Assembly: GCA_037176705.1 (NCBI GenBank) | Contig: CM073887.1 | Location: 86,314,348-86,378,347, forward strand | Direction: 5' to 3' | Source of the DNA: Molossus alvarezi | Lineage: Eukaryota > Chordata > Mammalia > Chiroptera > Molossidae | Length of the DNA stretch: 64,000 nt | Shown here: piece by piece, positions 52,452 through 63,430 of the stretch | Layout: each line of letters begins with the position of its first letter | Position numbering within the stretch: position 1 is the first letter of the stretch | Made by a program: the position numbers and the translations under genes | Notes under the pieces: generated by a model | Database searches by the model: none | What the model saw: only the letters and a program-made list of their open reading frames with translations | What the model was told of the DNA's origin: nothing

Positions 52452-52830
52452 GCTTTCTTATACCTTCATCTACTGGTGAGCACTAGGGCTGTTTCCAGAT
52501 CTAAGCTATTGTAAATAACACAGCTATGAACATAGAGGTACAAATATTCTTCCTGATTGGTGTTTCATGCTTCTTAGGATATATTCCCAGAAGTGGAATC
52601 ACTAAATGGCAATTCTATTTTTAATTTTTTGAGGAAACTCCCTACAGTTTCCATAGTGGCTGCACCATTCTGCATTCCCACCAGCAGTGGACTAGAGTCC
52701 CCTTTTCCCCACACCCTTGCCAGCTCTTGCTGTTTGTTGATTTATTGATGAAAGCCATTATGGCAGGTGTGAGGTGATACCTTGCAGTCATTTTAATTTG
52801 CATCTCATCTCTCTGATCATTAGTGATGTT
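52452..52830 (-). mobile_element. Inverted 5' segment of an old twin-primed L1, left remnant
   Basis: ORF2 C-terminal coding in minus orientation ([20 protein letters not shown] and neighbours), about 15% diverged by eye from the young copy at 38.4-38.76 kb, unlike the sequence to its right, which is about 3% diverged. It stops near the codons for VDEWIKK at 52452, without 3'UTR or poly-A. Read with 58213-59060 it is the left end of an inverted old L1 segment. Confidence 0.7.
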
Positions 52831-55800
52831 GAGCATTTCTTCATATGTCTCTTAGCCATTTGTATGTCCTGTTTGGAGAGGTGTCTATTTAGTTCCTTTG
52901 CCCACTTTTTAATTGGATTCTTTGTCTTCCTTTTGTGGAGTTGTATGAGCACTCTATATGCATTGGAAATTAACCCCTTCTCTGATATATCATTGACAAT
53001 TATGCTCTCCCATACAGTGGGTAGCCTTTCCGTTTTGATGATTGTATCTTTTGCTGTGTAGAAGATTTTTGGTTTGATGTAGTCCCATGTGTTCATTTTC
53101 TCCTTTGTTTCTATTGCCTTAGGTGATGTGTCAGTGAAAATTCTGCTGCGTATGATGTCTGAAATTTTGTTGCCTACAGTTTCTTCTGGGATTTTTATGG
53201 ATTCATGAGTCACATTTAAGTCTTTTATCCATTTTGAGTTTATTCTCGGGTAGGGTGTAAGTTGATGGTCTAGTTTCATTTTTCTGCAAGTAGCTGTCCA
53301 ATTTTCTCAGCACCATTCATTAAAGAGGCTGTCCTTACTCCACAGTATGCTCTTGCCACCTTTGTCAAATATTAATTGAGCATATTGCCTTGGGTCCATT
53401 TCTGGATTCTCTGTTCTGTTCCACTGGTCTATATGCCTGTTCTTGTGCCAGTACCAGGCTGTTTTGATTACAGTGGCTTTGTAGTAGAACCTGAAATCTG
53501 GTAATGTGATCCCTCCAACTTTGTTCTTCCTTTTCAAGATTGCTGTGGCCATTCGAGGCCTTTTTTGGTTCCATATGAACTTTTGAGGTACTTGTTCTAA
53601 TTCTGTGAAGTATGCCGTTGGTATTTTGATGGGGATTGCATTGAATCTATAGATTGCTTTGGGTTATATGGACATTTTAATGATGTTAATTCTCCCAAGC
53701 CATGAACAGGGTATGTGCTTCCACTTCTTTATATCTTCCTCTACTTCTTTTTTCAATGTCCTGTAGTTTTCTGCGAATAGGTCCTTTATTTCTTTGGTTA
53801 AGTTTATTCCTAGGCATCTTAATTTTTTTGCCGCAATGGTAAATGGGATTGTTTGCTTAGTTTCTCTTTCTGTGAGTTCATCCGTGGTGTATAAGAATGC
53901 CATCGATTTCTTGACGTTAATTTTGTATCCTGCTACTTTGTCAAATTCATTTATTAAGTCTAGTAAACTTTTGATGGAGTCTTTGGGATTTTCTATGTAC
54001 AGTATCATGTCATCTGCAAATAATGACAATTTCACTTTCTCATTTCCAATTCGGATCCCTTTTACTTTTTCTTCCTGTCTGATTGCTGTAGCTAAGACTT
54101 CCAGTACTATGTTAAATAAGAGTGGTGAAAGTGGGCATCCTTGTCTTGTTCCTGTTCTTAAGGGAAATGCTTTTAGTTTTTGCCCATTGAGTATGATGTT
54201 GGCTGTAGGTCTTTCATATATGGCCTTTATTATGTCAAGATATGATCCCTCTATTCCCACACTGCTGAGCGTTTTTATCAGAAATGGTGCTGGATTTTGT
54301 CGAAGGCTTTTTCAGCATCTATTGATATGATCATGTGGTTTTTATTCTTCATTTTATTTATGAGGTGTATCACATTTATGGATTTGCGAATATTGTACCA
54401 GCCTTGCATCCCTGGGATGAATCCCACATAGTCATGGTGGATAATTTTTTTTGGTGTATTGCTAGATCTGATTTGCTAGTATTTTGTTTAGGATTTTGGC
54501 ATCTATGTTCATCAGGAATATTGGCCTGTAGTTTTCTTTCTTTGTTGTGTATTTTTCTGGTTTAGGAATTAGAATTATGCTGGCTTCATAAAACGAGTTT
54601 GGAAGTCTTCCTTCTTCTTGAATTTTTTGAAATAGTTTGAGGAGAATGGGTATTAGTTCTTCTTTGAATGTTCGGTAAAACTCCCTCATGAAGCCATCCG
54701 GGCCTGGGCTTTTGTTTGCTGGGAGAGTCTTGATTACATCTTCAATTTCTTCTGTTGTTATTGGTCTGTTCAAGCTTTCTATCTCTTCCTGATCTAGTTT
54801 TGGGAGACTACGTGTTTCTAGAAATTTGTCCATTTCTCTTAGTTTGTCGAATTTGTTGCCATATAATTGTTCATAGTAGTTGTTAAAGATCTCTTGTATT
54901 TCTGTGGTGTCAGATGTTATCTCTCCTCTTTCATTTCTGATTCTGTGTATTTGGGTTCTGTCTCTTTGTTTCTTGGTGAGTCTAGCTAAGGGTCCATCAA
55001 TCTTGTTTATCTTTTCAAAAAACCAGCTCTTTGTTTTATTGATCCTTTGATTTTTTTTTTTTTTTTTTGGTCTCTATATCATTTGTTTCTGCTCTGATCT
55101 TTACTGTTCCCTTCCTTCTACTTGCTCTGGGGTTTTCTTTTTGTTTGCTCTCTAGTTCTTTAAGTTGTGAGGTTAGATAGTCTATTAGAAATTTTTCGTC
55201 TTTTTTGAGGTAGGCCTGTAGTGCTATGAACTTCCCTCTCAGAACTGCTTTCGCTGCATCCCATCGATTTTGTGTTGTTGTGTCTTCATTTTCATTGGTT
55301 TCCACGAAGTTTTTGATTTCTTCCTTGATCTCCTCGGTGACCCATTCATTGTTTAATAACATGCTATTTAGCTTCCATGTGTTCAAATGTCTTTGTATGT
55401 TCTTCTTGCAATTGATTTCTAGTTTCATGCCATTGTGATCTGAGAAGATGCTTGAGATAATTTGAATCTTCTTGAACTTGTAGAGACTTAGTTTGTGCCC
55501 TAACATGTGGTCTATCTTTGAGCATGTCCCATGTGCACTTGAGAAGAATGTGAATTCTCTAGTTTTGGGGTGTAGCTCTCTGTAGATATCTATTAAATCC
55601 ATTTGGTCTAGTGCTTCATTTAGAGTCTCTGTTTCCTTTTTAATTTTTTGTCTAGAGGATCTATGCAGCGATGTTAGCGGGGTGTTGAAGTCTCTTGCTA
55701 CGATTGTATTGCTATTGATTTCTCCCTTGCAGTCCTCCAGAAGTTTTTTAATATATTTTGATGCTCCTATATTGGGTGCATATATGTTTATCAAGGTCAT

Positions 55801-56121
55801 AGCTTTCTGTTGGGTACATCCTTTCAATATTATGTAGTGACCTTCTTTTTCTCTAATTATGGCCTTCATTCTGAAATCTATTTTATCAGATATGAGTATA
55901 GCTACCCCAGCTTTTTTTTCTTTTCCGTTTGCTTGGAGGATTTTTTTCCATCCCTTCACTTTCAATCTATGTGAGTCTTTTGTTGTGAGGTGGGTCTCTT
56001 GTAAACAACATATAGATGAGTCATGCATTCGTATTCAATCACCTACTCTGTGTCTTTTTATGGGAGCATTCAGTCCATTTACATTTAAGGTGGTTATTGA
56101 TATGTACTTATTTATTGCCAT
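52830..56121 (-). pseudogene. L1 ORF2p pseudogene (endonuclease and RT)
   Basis: The start is at the ATG complement at 56119-56121 (MAINKYIS). A TGG-to-TGA stop falls about 30 codons in. The endonuclease (55036-56028) keeps [14 protein letters not shown], the [10 protein letters not shown] and SDHNGMKLE motifs, but its GDFN motif reads ARDFN, a change at the catalytic Asp-Asn loop. A run of T19 at 55051-55069 shifts the frame. RT palm pieces follow: [14 protein letters not shown] (54462-54833), then [20 protein letters not shown] and [12 protein letters not shown] with the catalytic F-A-D-D (53664-54260), then thumb and C-terminal region to 52830. At least four frame breaks; not functional. 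ORF2p is the L1 nickase and reverse transcriptase. Confidence 0.93.
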
Positions 56122-56166
56122 TTTTGTTTAGTGTGGTTCTATTTTTCTTCCTATTTCTCCTCGTAA

Positions 56167-57197
56167 CTACAGCAGTCCTTTTAACATTTCTTGCAGTGCT
56201 GGTTTGGTGCTAATGTATTCCCTTAGCCTTTTTTTTTTTGTCTGGGAAGCTCTTTATTTGACCTTCTATTTTAAATGATAGCCTTGCTGGTTAGAGTCGT
56301 CTTGGATTCAGATTCTTGTTTTTCATGACCTTGATTACTTCATGACATGCCCTTCTGGCCTGTAGTGTTTCTTGTGAGAAGTCACCTGAGATCCTTATGA
56401 GGTTTGCTTTGTAGGTAATCTGTTGCTTATCTCTTTCTGCTTTTAGGAGTCTCTCTTTGTCTTTAATTTTTGGCAGTGTGATTACTATGTGTTGGTGTAG
56501 GCCTGTTTGGGTTCTTCTTACTTGGGGCTCTCTGTGCTTCTTGAACTTGAATGCCTCCTTCCTTCACCAAATTCGGGAAGTTTTCTGTCACTATTTTTTT
56601 GAATACATTCTCTAACCCTTGCTTATTTTCTTCCTCTTCAGGGACTCCTATGATGTGAATATTATTCCGTTTTCAGTTGTACCACAGTTCTCTTAAACTG
56701 TCTTCCTGTTTTTTAATCGTTTTTTCCTTTTGGTTTTCTGATTGGTTGATTTTTTCTAGCCTGTCCTCTATTTCACTGATCTGGTCCTCAGCTTTCCCTA
56801 CTCTGCTTTTTAGACCTTCCAATGTGTTTTTCATTTCTGATATGTCATTCTTCATTTCTTCCTGTTGGTTTTTAATTTTCAACTGGTTGATTTTCAACAT
56901 TTCTCTGTCTTTACTCATGGTGCTCATATCCTTACACATGCTGTTGAGCTTCCTCAACATCATGGCTCTAAATGCTAGTTCTATTAACTTGCTTAACTGT
57001 ACCTCATTATCTCATCTTCTGTAGAGGTCTCTTGTTCTTTCACTTGGCTTTTGTTTCTGTTTTTCACCATTTTGGCTATCACAGTAGGCTTTGGAGTCTG
57101 CCAAATTTTTCCTGTGGGTGTTGTTGTTCTGCTGTTTGTGGTTCCCTCTTCTGGGTTTGGATGAGCCAGGGCGACCCACTTTAAACACCATCGTCAA
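56167..57197 (-). pseudogene. L1 ORF1p pseudogene
   Basis: The N-terminal piece (57012-57197) starts MTMVFKVGRPGSSKPRRG, basic and disordered. The middle (56673-56963) is a clear coiled coil (ISEMKNTLEGLKSRVGKAED, ISEIEDRLEKI), which mediates trimerisation in the family. The RRM and C-terminal domain (about 56170-56640) keep the DFSQETLQARRACHEV and PARLSFKIEGQIKSFPD wording but contain stops, one at the L-Y-P-A motif (TACC changed to TAACC, an inserted base). Stop at 56167. ORF1p is the L1 RNA chaperone; this copy is disrupted by at least three frame breaks. About 45 bases separate ORF1 and ORF2, as in other mammalian L1s. Confidence 0.88.
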
Positions 57198-58212
57198 GAC
57201 TTAGCTTTTCTGGTTAGTGTTGCTAGCCCAGGGAATGGTAGTTATCCTCTAGCTTTTTTTTTTTTTACTTGGAGGCTATTAGTAGAGGTCACCTGAAGAC
57301 CCTTTGGTTTCTGAGTGGCCTGAAAAACTCCCTCAGGTGCTTAGTGTAAGAGGTTTTCCGGAGGGTGGGGCAGCTGCTGATTGTTAATGAGCCTCAATTA
57401 GCATTTCAGTGGCCACCAGGTGGGATTGAATATCTGAGGGAGGGGCCCCTCCCCGCCTGTTCCCAGGGCCCTGGGAAGGAGTAAAATGACCACAGTCCTG
57501 CGTGGCTGCACTCAGCAAAAGCTCTTAGCACCCTCCAAAACCCGAGTGTCCCCACACAGTTCCAATCCAGTCTGCCTTCCCTCTGCTGGAGCCCACGGTG
57601 AGTGGCTGCTTCCAATTTAGCCTCTGTCTAGACTCTGCATCGTGGAGCCACCTGGGACTTTTATCCTGAGAGCTCTGCTTCCAGCCAAGGGCGGTCGCGG
57701 CTGTGGCACCAGCAGAGGGTTTTGCACTCAGCAGAAGCCCCAGGACTGATCCGCAGTAGCGGTACACTGCCGGGGTGGTAGTCCCCTGATCCCCGCGTGC
57801 TTGTGCGGCACCAGCCGGGGCTTAGCACGCAGAGTTCGAAGGAGTCAGCCTGGGTAGCAGCATCCCGCGGAGTCCCCTGGTCGGAGCCAGTCCATACCAG
57901 TCTGTGTGGCACCAGCTGAGGCTTAGCACGTAGCAGAGTTTGCAGGACTCAGGCGGGGTCGCAGCGGAGGCGTTAGCAGCAACTTCCTGCCGCGAGTCTG
58001 CTGGTCCCCGCCCAGGCTGCTGCAGACCGTGGGCTCCGGGCCCCCTCTCGCGTCCTCGCAAGCCTACCAGGATTGAGTCGGTGTCCCTGGTTATGTGGTC
58101 CTCCAAGGTGTCTTTCGGTTGCCCCTTTCTGACGATTTGTGTTTATTTTCGTTGTGAATCCAGTTTGGTCCTGGGAGATGGTCTGTGTAGCTCCATTCAC
58201 TCCGCCACCATT
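57198..58212 (-). promoter_or_regulatory. L1 5'UTR / internal promoter, CpG-rich
   Basis: The most CpG-dense kilobase in the window, especially 57660-58090. The start on the minus strand reads AAAAATGGTGGCGGAGTGAA, an L1-type start with an ATGG (YY1-core) near +1. It does not resemble the 5'UTR at 14.3 and 22.6 kb, so at least two L1 promoter types are present here. Open frames through this part are GC effects. Confidence 0.8.
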
Positions 58213-58690
58213 TTTCTTTTTTTTTTCTGTATTATTTGTTTTCCTGGTGTTAAGTTGTATGAGTTCTTTATAAATTTTGGAAATTAACCCTTTATCAGAT
58301 GTATCATTGGTGAATATGTTCTCCCATACAGTGGGTTCCCTTTTGGTGGTTTCTTTTGCTGTACAGAAGCTTTTTAATTTGATATAGTCCCATTTCTTCA
58401 TTTTTTCCTTTGTTTCTCTTGCCCTAGGAGATGTATTGGTGAAAATACTGTTAAATGAGTGGCTGAGATTTTACTGCCTATGTTTTCTTCTAAGATTTTT
58501 ATGGTTTCATGATTTACATTTAAGTCTTTTGTCCATTTAGAGTTCTTGTGTATGGTATATGTTGGTGTTCTAGTTTCATTTTTTTTGCATGTACCTGTCC
58601 AATTTTCCCAACACCATTTATTGAAGAGATTATCTTTACTCCATTGTATGCTCTTGCCTTCTTTGTAAAATATTGACTGTATAAATCTGT
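58213..58690 (-). mobile_element. Inverted segment of old twin-primed L1, right remnant
   Basis: Older ORF2 in minus orientation: [40 protein letters not shown] and LNTRKTNN, on the N-terminal side of the 52452-52830 remnant. It ends against the young L1 5' end at 58212 and, on the right, flips to plus orientation at 58690. Confidence 0.8.
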
Positions 58691-59060
58691 AAAAAAAAGG
58701 AGCTCTTACCCTTTGCGACCGCATGGTTGGATGTAGAGATTATTATGCTAAGTAAAATAAGCCAGTTAGGGAAAGACAAATATCACATGATCTCATTTAT
58801 ATATGGAATGTATTGAACAAAATAAACTTATAAACAAAATAGGTCCAGAGGCATGGATGAATGAATCAGACTGACAGATCTCATGGGGGAGGGGTGTGGA
58901 GGGGACAGGAAGAGTTTAACCAAAGGACATATATGCATATAAGCATAACACATGGACCCAGACAATAGTGTGGGGAATGCCTTGGTTGGGGTGAGGGCTA
59001 GGTAGAGGTGGACAAAGGGTAACAAAATGGAGAACATCTTTAATACTGTCAACAATTTTT
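58691..59060 (+). mobile_element. 3' segment of the old twin-primed L1
   Basis: ORF2 end and 3'UTR in plus orientation: GAGATTATTATGCTAAGTAA, AATAAGCCAGTTAGGGAAAG, CAAATATCACATGATCTCAT, GAGGCATGGATGAATGAATC, GACAATAGTGTGGGGAATGC, and an A-rich end. Its first ORF2 codons follow, with a gap of roughly a dozen residues, those at which the inverted segment ends at 52452, the signature of twin priming. Confidence 0.82.
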
Positions 59061-59090
59061 AAAAGTACTCATGGGCATATTCATTTCTTT

Positions 59091-59292
59091 CTTTTTTTCT
59101 TTATTGATTTTAGAGAGAGAGGGAGAGAGAGATAGAAACATCAATGAGAGAGAACATCATGTGGCTGCCTCCTCTATGCCCCCCACTGGAGATCAGGTCC
59201 ACAACCTGGGCATGTGCCCTGACTGGGAATCGAACTGGCAATCTCTTGTTGCATGGGTCAATGCTCAACCACTGAGCCACACCAGCCGGGCA
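59091..59292 (-). mobile_element. Type 2 Ves SINE
   Basis: Minus copy: TTATTGATTTTAGAGAGAGA, GTGGCTGCCTCCTCTATGCC, CCCCACTGGAGATCAGGTCC, GGCATGTGCCCTGACTGGGA, CTGAGCCACACCAGCCGGGC. The target duplication GCATATTCATTTCTTT is exact at 59075-59090 and 59293-59308, just past the L1 tail. Confidence 0.96.
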
Positions 59293-59308
59293 GCATATTC
59301 ATTTCTTT

Positions 59309-59826
59309 AAAAACATTTTGCTACAAGAAAAATTAAAGGAGGTTTTGGCCTAATTGCATGGTACTAATTGCAAAACGGAAGAGTTTTTACTTTCTTAATT
59401 TTAATAGCATGAATGTAGCAGAAGTATAGACACGTTCTAGGAGAATGAAACCCCAGGTCTTTGTTTTTCTTTGAAAAAATAAATAGTGCTTACTGAAGAT
59501 AAAAGGTAGGTAATATATATAAAGAAGACCGGGACTCTGCTCCTTATGTGTATTTGGATGGGTCCATAACTTCTGCACCTTTACTGACATGTGCAGGGGT
59601 TGAAGGTCTGTTCAAGGATTGATACTATTAGACTCTAATTAATTTTATTCCTCCAAGGAATACTCTCATTCTTTAATGGATTTTATGCAAATTTTAATTA
59701 TGTAAATAAATTTGAAATAGTATAATATACAGTATTATTGTCTCATTGTGTGAGACAGTACACACAGTATAATAAAAATTACATAATTTTTAATAGAGTA
59801 GAACCACAAGTTAACTTTTACTTCTT
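59309..59826. other. Unique sequence
   Basis: Nothing recognised. Confidence 0.3.
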
Positions 59827-59845
59827 AAAGAATTGCAACATTTCA

Positions 59846-60073
59846 CCCAGCCTGTGTGGCTCAGTGGATTGAGTGTCATCCCATGGACTGAGAGGTACTG
59901 GTTCAATTTCTGGTCAGGGCACATGCCTGGATTGTGTGCTCGATCCCCAGTAGGGGGTATGCAGCAGGAAGCCAATTGATGTTTCTCTCTCACATTGATG
60001 TTTCTATCTCTCTCTCCCTTCCTCTCTCTCTCTGTCTAAAAAAAATCAATAAAAACATATGTTTTTTTTTAAA
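59846..60073 (+). mobile_element. Type 2 Ves SINE
   Basis: CCCAGCCTGTGTGGCTCAGT, GGTACTGGTTCAATTTCTGG, GTGCTCGATCCCCAGTAGGG, GGTATGCAGCAGGAAGCCAA, AATCAATAAAAACATATGTT. The 19-base target duplication (AAAGAATTGCAACAYTTCA) lies at 59827-59845 and 60074-60092. Confidence 0.96.
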
Positions 60074-60092
60074 AAAGAATTGCAACACTTCA

Positions 60093-61664
60093 AAGATGGG
60101 TGATTATTTGTATACTCTGTTTATGATATCCCATGTGGCAACATTGCTTTGATTAGTAAACCAATAAAATTGCCGTTGATCATCAGAATCAAACAGTTAT
60201 ACAAGTTTTCAACTGGTTGAGGTCTATAGGGGTACATATCTCACATAAAATATGAATGATATGTACCTTGTTCTATAAACTGTCTTTAATACCCTGTATG
60301 GTTTGACAAAAGTTAACTTATTTATGCAACAATTTCCTGAATTAAATAAGATGCTTGGAACACAAAAGTGAACCAAATAGATATATCTTCCTTCATGAAG
60401 CATGCAAGGTAGTGTCACATAGCAACATGGGGTAAATATGTAACAATTTACTAATTTTATTTTAAAAAATTAGTAATCTCTATTGATATAAGCTTGTTTT
60501 AACAGAAATGTGCCCAAATTAAGCATTTTGATATTCCACAGAGGCATACTAGAAACTCTGAGAAGGAAAAGAGAATCTTCAGCTCAGAAATAACTTGATG
60601 CAGTTGAGACTTGATAAATCAGAGAGTGTAGCATTCAATGAAACCTTAAGTCAATTCCAAGTAAAAGCAAACTTGTATTTCACTTACGGTTGATTGCTCT
60701 TCCTCCACTACTTCCTGTCCATAAATACAACTGTGTGATGATGTGTATTTGGCTTTGGAAGGTGTCTGTTGCATCTCTCTGTAGTATGTTCTTTTCCCTG
60801 TAGCTAAAGTCTCTTATGAGATCCATTTGAAAATTATTTTTTCTCACATATTAGAAATGTGTGACAACTTTATAGTAAGGTAGTATGTTCCTTCTAGAAT
60901 AGATATTGTTTGGAATATACTATTCATAGCACTTAGATTATATGTTTTATGTGTCTAATAATATAATAAATTTTTTAGACTGTGTTTACTTGTATAATAA
61001 TGTTAAAATGGAAACTTTAGCTGATCTTGTCTAGACTCCCCTCAACACCTCCCATTTCCAAAAAGAGAAGAACATGAGATGCCATCTCCTACCCAAACCC
61101 GGTGACAGTCTTTAAGGTGCTTTACTGAGAGAACTCCACTGTGCATTCTGATTACTCACTTTCCAAGGAGTGCTGCCCACCTCATCTCAGGTTGAGAGAG
61201 GATTGAAGGAGACCGTTCTGAGGGCATAAAATGAGTCCACTGATGATAGAGTGGACAGCTGTCTAAAACATGCCCAAGGAAGCAAAGCTGAATACAAATG
61301 AAAGAGAGGTGGGTGCTTTGGGATAAACCTGTACTCCCAAAGTTTGCTAGAGCTTCCCAAGATGACTCTCAAATAAGTCCTGTCACAGGCTGGATTCTCC
61401 AGTGAGCAGACCCTGAGGTAGATGGTGCACACGGCTTCTGCAGAGTTAACACCTGTGGGAGGACAGGGGAGAAGCTGGCTCGATGGGGCCAGGGAGCCAC
61501 CAGTCGTCCACAGCACAGACAGCTGCTGCCAGCCCAGCCGGGAGCTTTGAGAAGAGTGCTCTTTAGAAGAGTTTCAAGTCGGTGGAGATAGCCAGGTCCT
61601 GGACTAGAGTCTTGCTCAGTCATGGGCTGGGGGTCACCCTGAGAAGACTGTGCCCTTGGCTTAT
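60093..61664. other. Unique sequence
   Basis: An AT hairpin lies at about 60447-60475 (TTTACTAATTTT / AAAAATTAGTAA). The 61100-61640 part is more GC-rich, with minus-strand frames of 84-109 codons that I cannot identify. Confidence 0.35.
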
Positions 61665-61676
61665 AAGCTAAGGCAG

Positions 61677-61921
61677 TCAGGCCAGTGTGGCTCAGTGGTG
61701 GAACATCGACCCACGCACCAAGAGATCATCGGTTTGATTCCCGGTCAGGGCACATGCCCAGGTTGTGGCCTGATCCCCAGTGAGGGGCGTGCAGGAGGCA
61801 GCCAATCAATGTTTTCGCTCATCGATGTTTCTGTCTCTCTCTCCCTCTCATTTCTCCTCTCTGTAAAATGAATAATAAAAGGGTAAAAAAAAAGAATAAA
61901 GATAAAAAAAAAGAAAGAAAA
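61677..61921 (+). mobile_element. Type 2 Ves SINE with long A-rich tail
   Basis: TCAGGCCAGTGTGGCTCAGT, CGGTTTGATTCCCGGTCAGG, GGCCTGATCCCCAGTGAGGG, GCGTGCAGGAGGCAGCCAAT, then a 50-base A-rich tail with G interruptions. The target duplication AAGCTAAGGCAG is exact at 61665-61676 and 61922-61933. Confidence 0.95.
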
Positions 61922-62218
61922 AAGCTAAGGCAGACCCAGATGAAGCTGACACATGGAGGCTGTTAGCTGACCGCACCCTCCTCACACATGGGCACCCAGT
62001 GCTTTCCTGGAGGGGAAGCTGGGTAGGGCATCTCCATTTGTAACAAATCCCCTAGCATTTCTGTTTATAGGAGTCCTTTGTGTCCTTTTAGTCATGAAAC
62101 AGTCTCATTTAAGTCAATTAAAAATTTTAATCTAGTGTAGTAATTCAAAATTCTGAATTTTTCCCCCCCTCTTACCCCAGCACAGACTTGACTCCTGTCT
62201 TTCCTTTGTTTGGCCTTT

Positions 62219-62457
62219 TTTTTTTTTTCCTTACCCGAGGACATTTTTATATTTATCATCAGATAGAGTGCAAGGGAGGGAGGGAGGGAGAGAGAGAAAC
62301 ATCAATGTGAGAGAGACACATCTACTGACTGCCTCCTGTATGACCCAACCAGGGCCAGGGACAAACTGCAACCGAGGTACGTGCCCTTGGCCAGAATCAA
62401 ACCCACGACTCATTGGTCCACAGGCTGACACTAACCGCTGAGCCAAACTGGCCAGGG
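62219..62457 (-). mobile_element. Type 1b bat SINE
   Basis: CCTTACCCGAGGACATTTTT, ATATTTATCATCAGATAGAG, GAGAGAGACACATCTACTGA, CAACCAGGGCCAGGGACAAA, GAGCCAAACTGGCCAGGG. The target duplication CCTYTGTTTGGYCTTT lies at 62203-62218 and 62458-62473. Confidence 0.93.
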
Positions 62458-62680
62458 CCTCTGTTTGGTCTTTAACTCTTCTTTCTTCCACTTGCCTGAG
62501 GTGTCACCCTCCCTAGAGCTTAGATCCGGAGAGCACAGGTGTTAATGGAAAGAGGAATATTGCTGGGGTCTCCCTGACCCCCAGATGTGCTTTTACTGAT
62601 TCTCTTTCCTGAAACCTTATTTTGTGGTAAGTGGAATTTTATTGAATGGTGAAAGAATTAGATGCTTTTAATGTTTTTTT

Positions 62681-62924
62681 TGTTGTTTTTTTTTAAATCC
62701 TCACTCGAGGACATTTTTGCATTTATCTTCAGATAGAGCAGGAGGGAGAGAGGGTGGAAGAGAGAGAAACATTGATGTGGAAGAGACACATCAAATGGTT
62801 GTCACCCACATGACCCCAATTGGGGCTGGGGACAAACTAGGTATGTGCCCTTAGTGGGAACCTAACCTGGGTTTCTCTGGTCCGCAGGCCAACGCTCTAA
62901 CTGCTGAGCCAAACCTGCCAGGGC
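62681..62924 (-). mobile_element. Type 1b bat SINE
   Basis: AATCCTCACTCGAGGACATT, GCATTTATCTTCAGATAG, GGAAGAGACACATCAAATGG, CCCTTAGTGGGAACCTAACC, GAGCCAAACCTGCCAGGGC. The middle 'ctgcaaccgag' is deleted (GACAAACTAGGTATGTGC). Flanks AATGTTTTTTT and GATGTGTTTTTTT suggest the duplication. Confidence 0.92.
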
Positions 62925-62969
62925 TTGATGTGTTTTTTTATTAATAGTAACTACCACTGCTCTAGCAGA

Positions 62970-63115
62970 TACTACTAAGCACTTTATTTACAAACCCTAC
63001 CGGATTGTGACCCTTACACTAACCCTCATAGATGGGATGCAGACCCCACTGGTAAATGGAGGGGCTGGAATCTGGGTGTCTGAGGATCCCAGAGTTTTTG
63101 TTACTAGGCTGCCCA
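62970..63115 (-). repeat. MIR SINE (minus)
   Basis: AAGCACTTTATTTACAAACC, CTAACCCTCATAGATGGGAT, GCAGACCCCACTGGTAAATG, GGGGCTGGAATCTGGGTGTC, TGAGGATCCCAGAGTTTTTG fit the MIR complement. Confidence 0.6.
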
Positions 63116-63184
63116 AGTTAGGATAGACTTCTAAAATGTTTTTTACATTCTTTACTTTACATATATATTTTTATTTTTGTCCCA

Positions 63185-63430
63185 CTAAAACTTTTTCTTT
63201 TTTATTGAATTTATTGGGTTGACACTGGTTAACAAATTTATGCAGGTTTCAGGTACATGGTTCCACAACACATCACCAGTATACTGCATTGTGTGTTCAC
63301 CACTTCAGGTCAAGTCTTCATCTGTCGCCATTTATCCCCCACTCTACTCTCCTCCACCCCTTCTTCCCTCCCCTAGTAGTCAACACTGTGCTGTTCATGT
63401 CCATGAGTTGTTTTTCTCTTAAAACGCTTG
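63185..63430 (-). mobile_element. L1 3' end (minus)
   Basis: TTTTTTATTGAATTTATTGGG, TTGACACTGGTTAACAAATT, GTTTCAGGTACATGGTTCCA, CAACACATCACCAGTATACT, GCATTGTGTGTTCACCACTT, TCGCCATTTATCCCCCACTC: antisense L1 3'UTR, 5'-truncated. Confidence 0.8.

Larger units (their letters stand above)
52830..58212 (-). mobile_element. Nearly full-length younger L1, 3' end replaced
   Basis: 5.4 kb in minus orientation with an intact 5' end at 58212: 5'UTR (57198-58212), ORF1 (56167-57197), ORF2 (56121 leftward). There is no 3'UTR, tail or target duplication at the left; instead ORF2 continues in register into a more diverged L1 (52452-52830). The right end abuts an old L1 in the same orientation. Confidence 0.85.

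Noticed and set aside
53794..54330. A 178-codon plus-strand frame (and its copy at 39646-40014).
   Set aside because: Antisense to L1 ORF2 RT; it appears at both L1 copies because the DNA is homologous, not because it is a gene.
57406..58287. Several overlapping frames of 70-115 codons in GC-rich DNA.
   Set aside because: These are in the L1 5'UTR, where high GC reduces stop codons; no homology between frames or start context.
60447..60475. AT-rich inverted repeat TTTACTAATTTT / AAAAATTAGTAA.
   Set aside because: Short and of low complexity; likely by chance in very AT-rich DNA.
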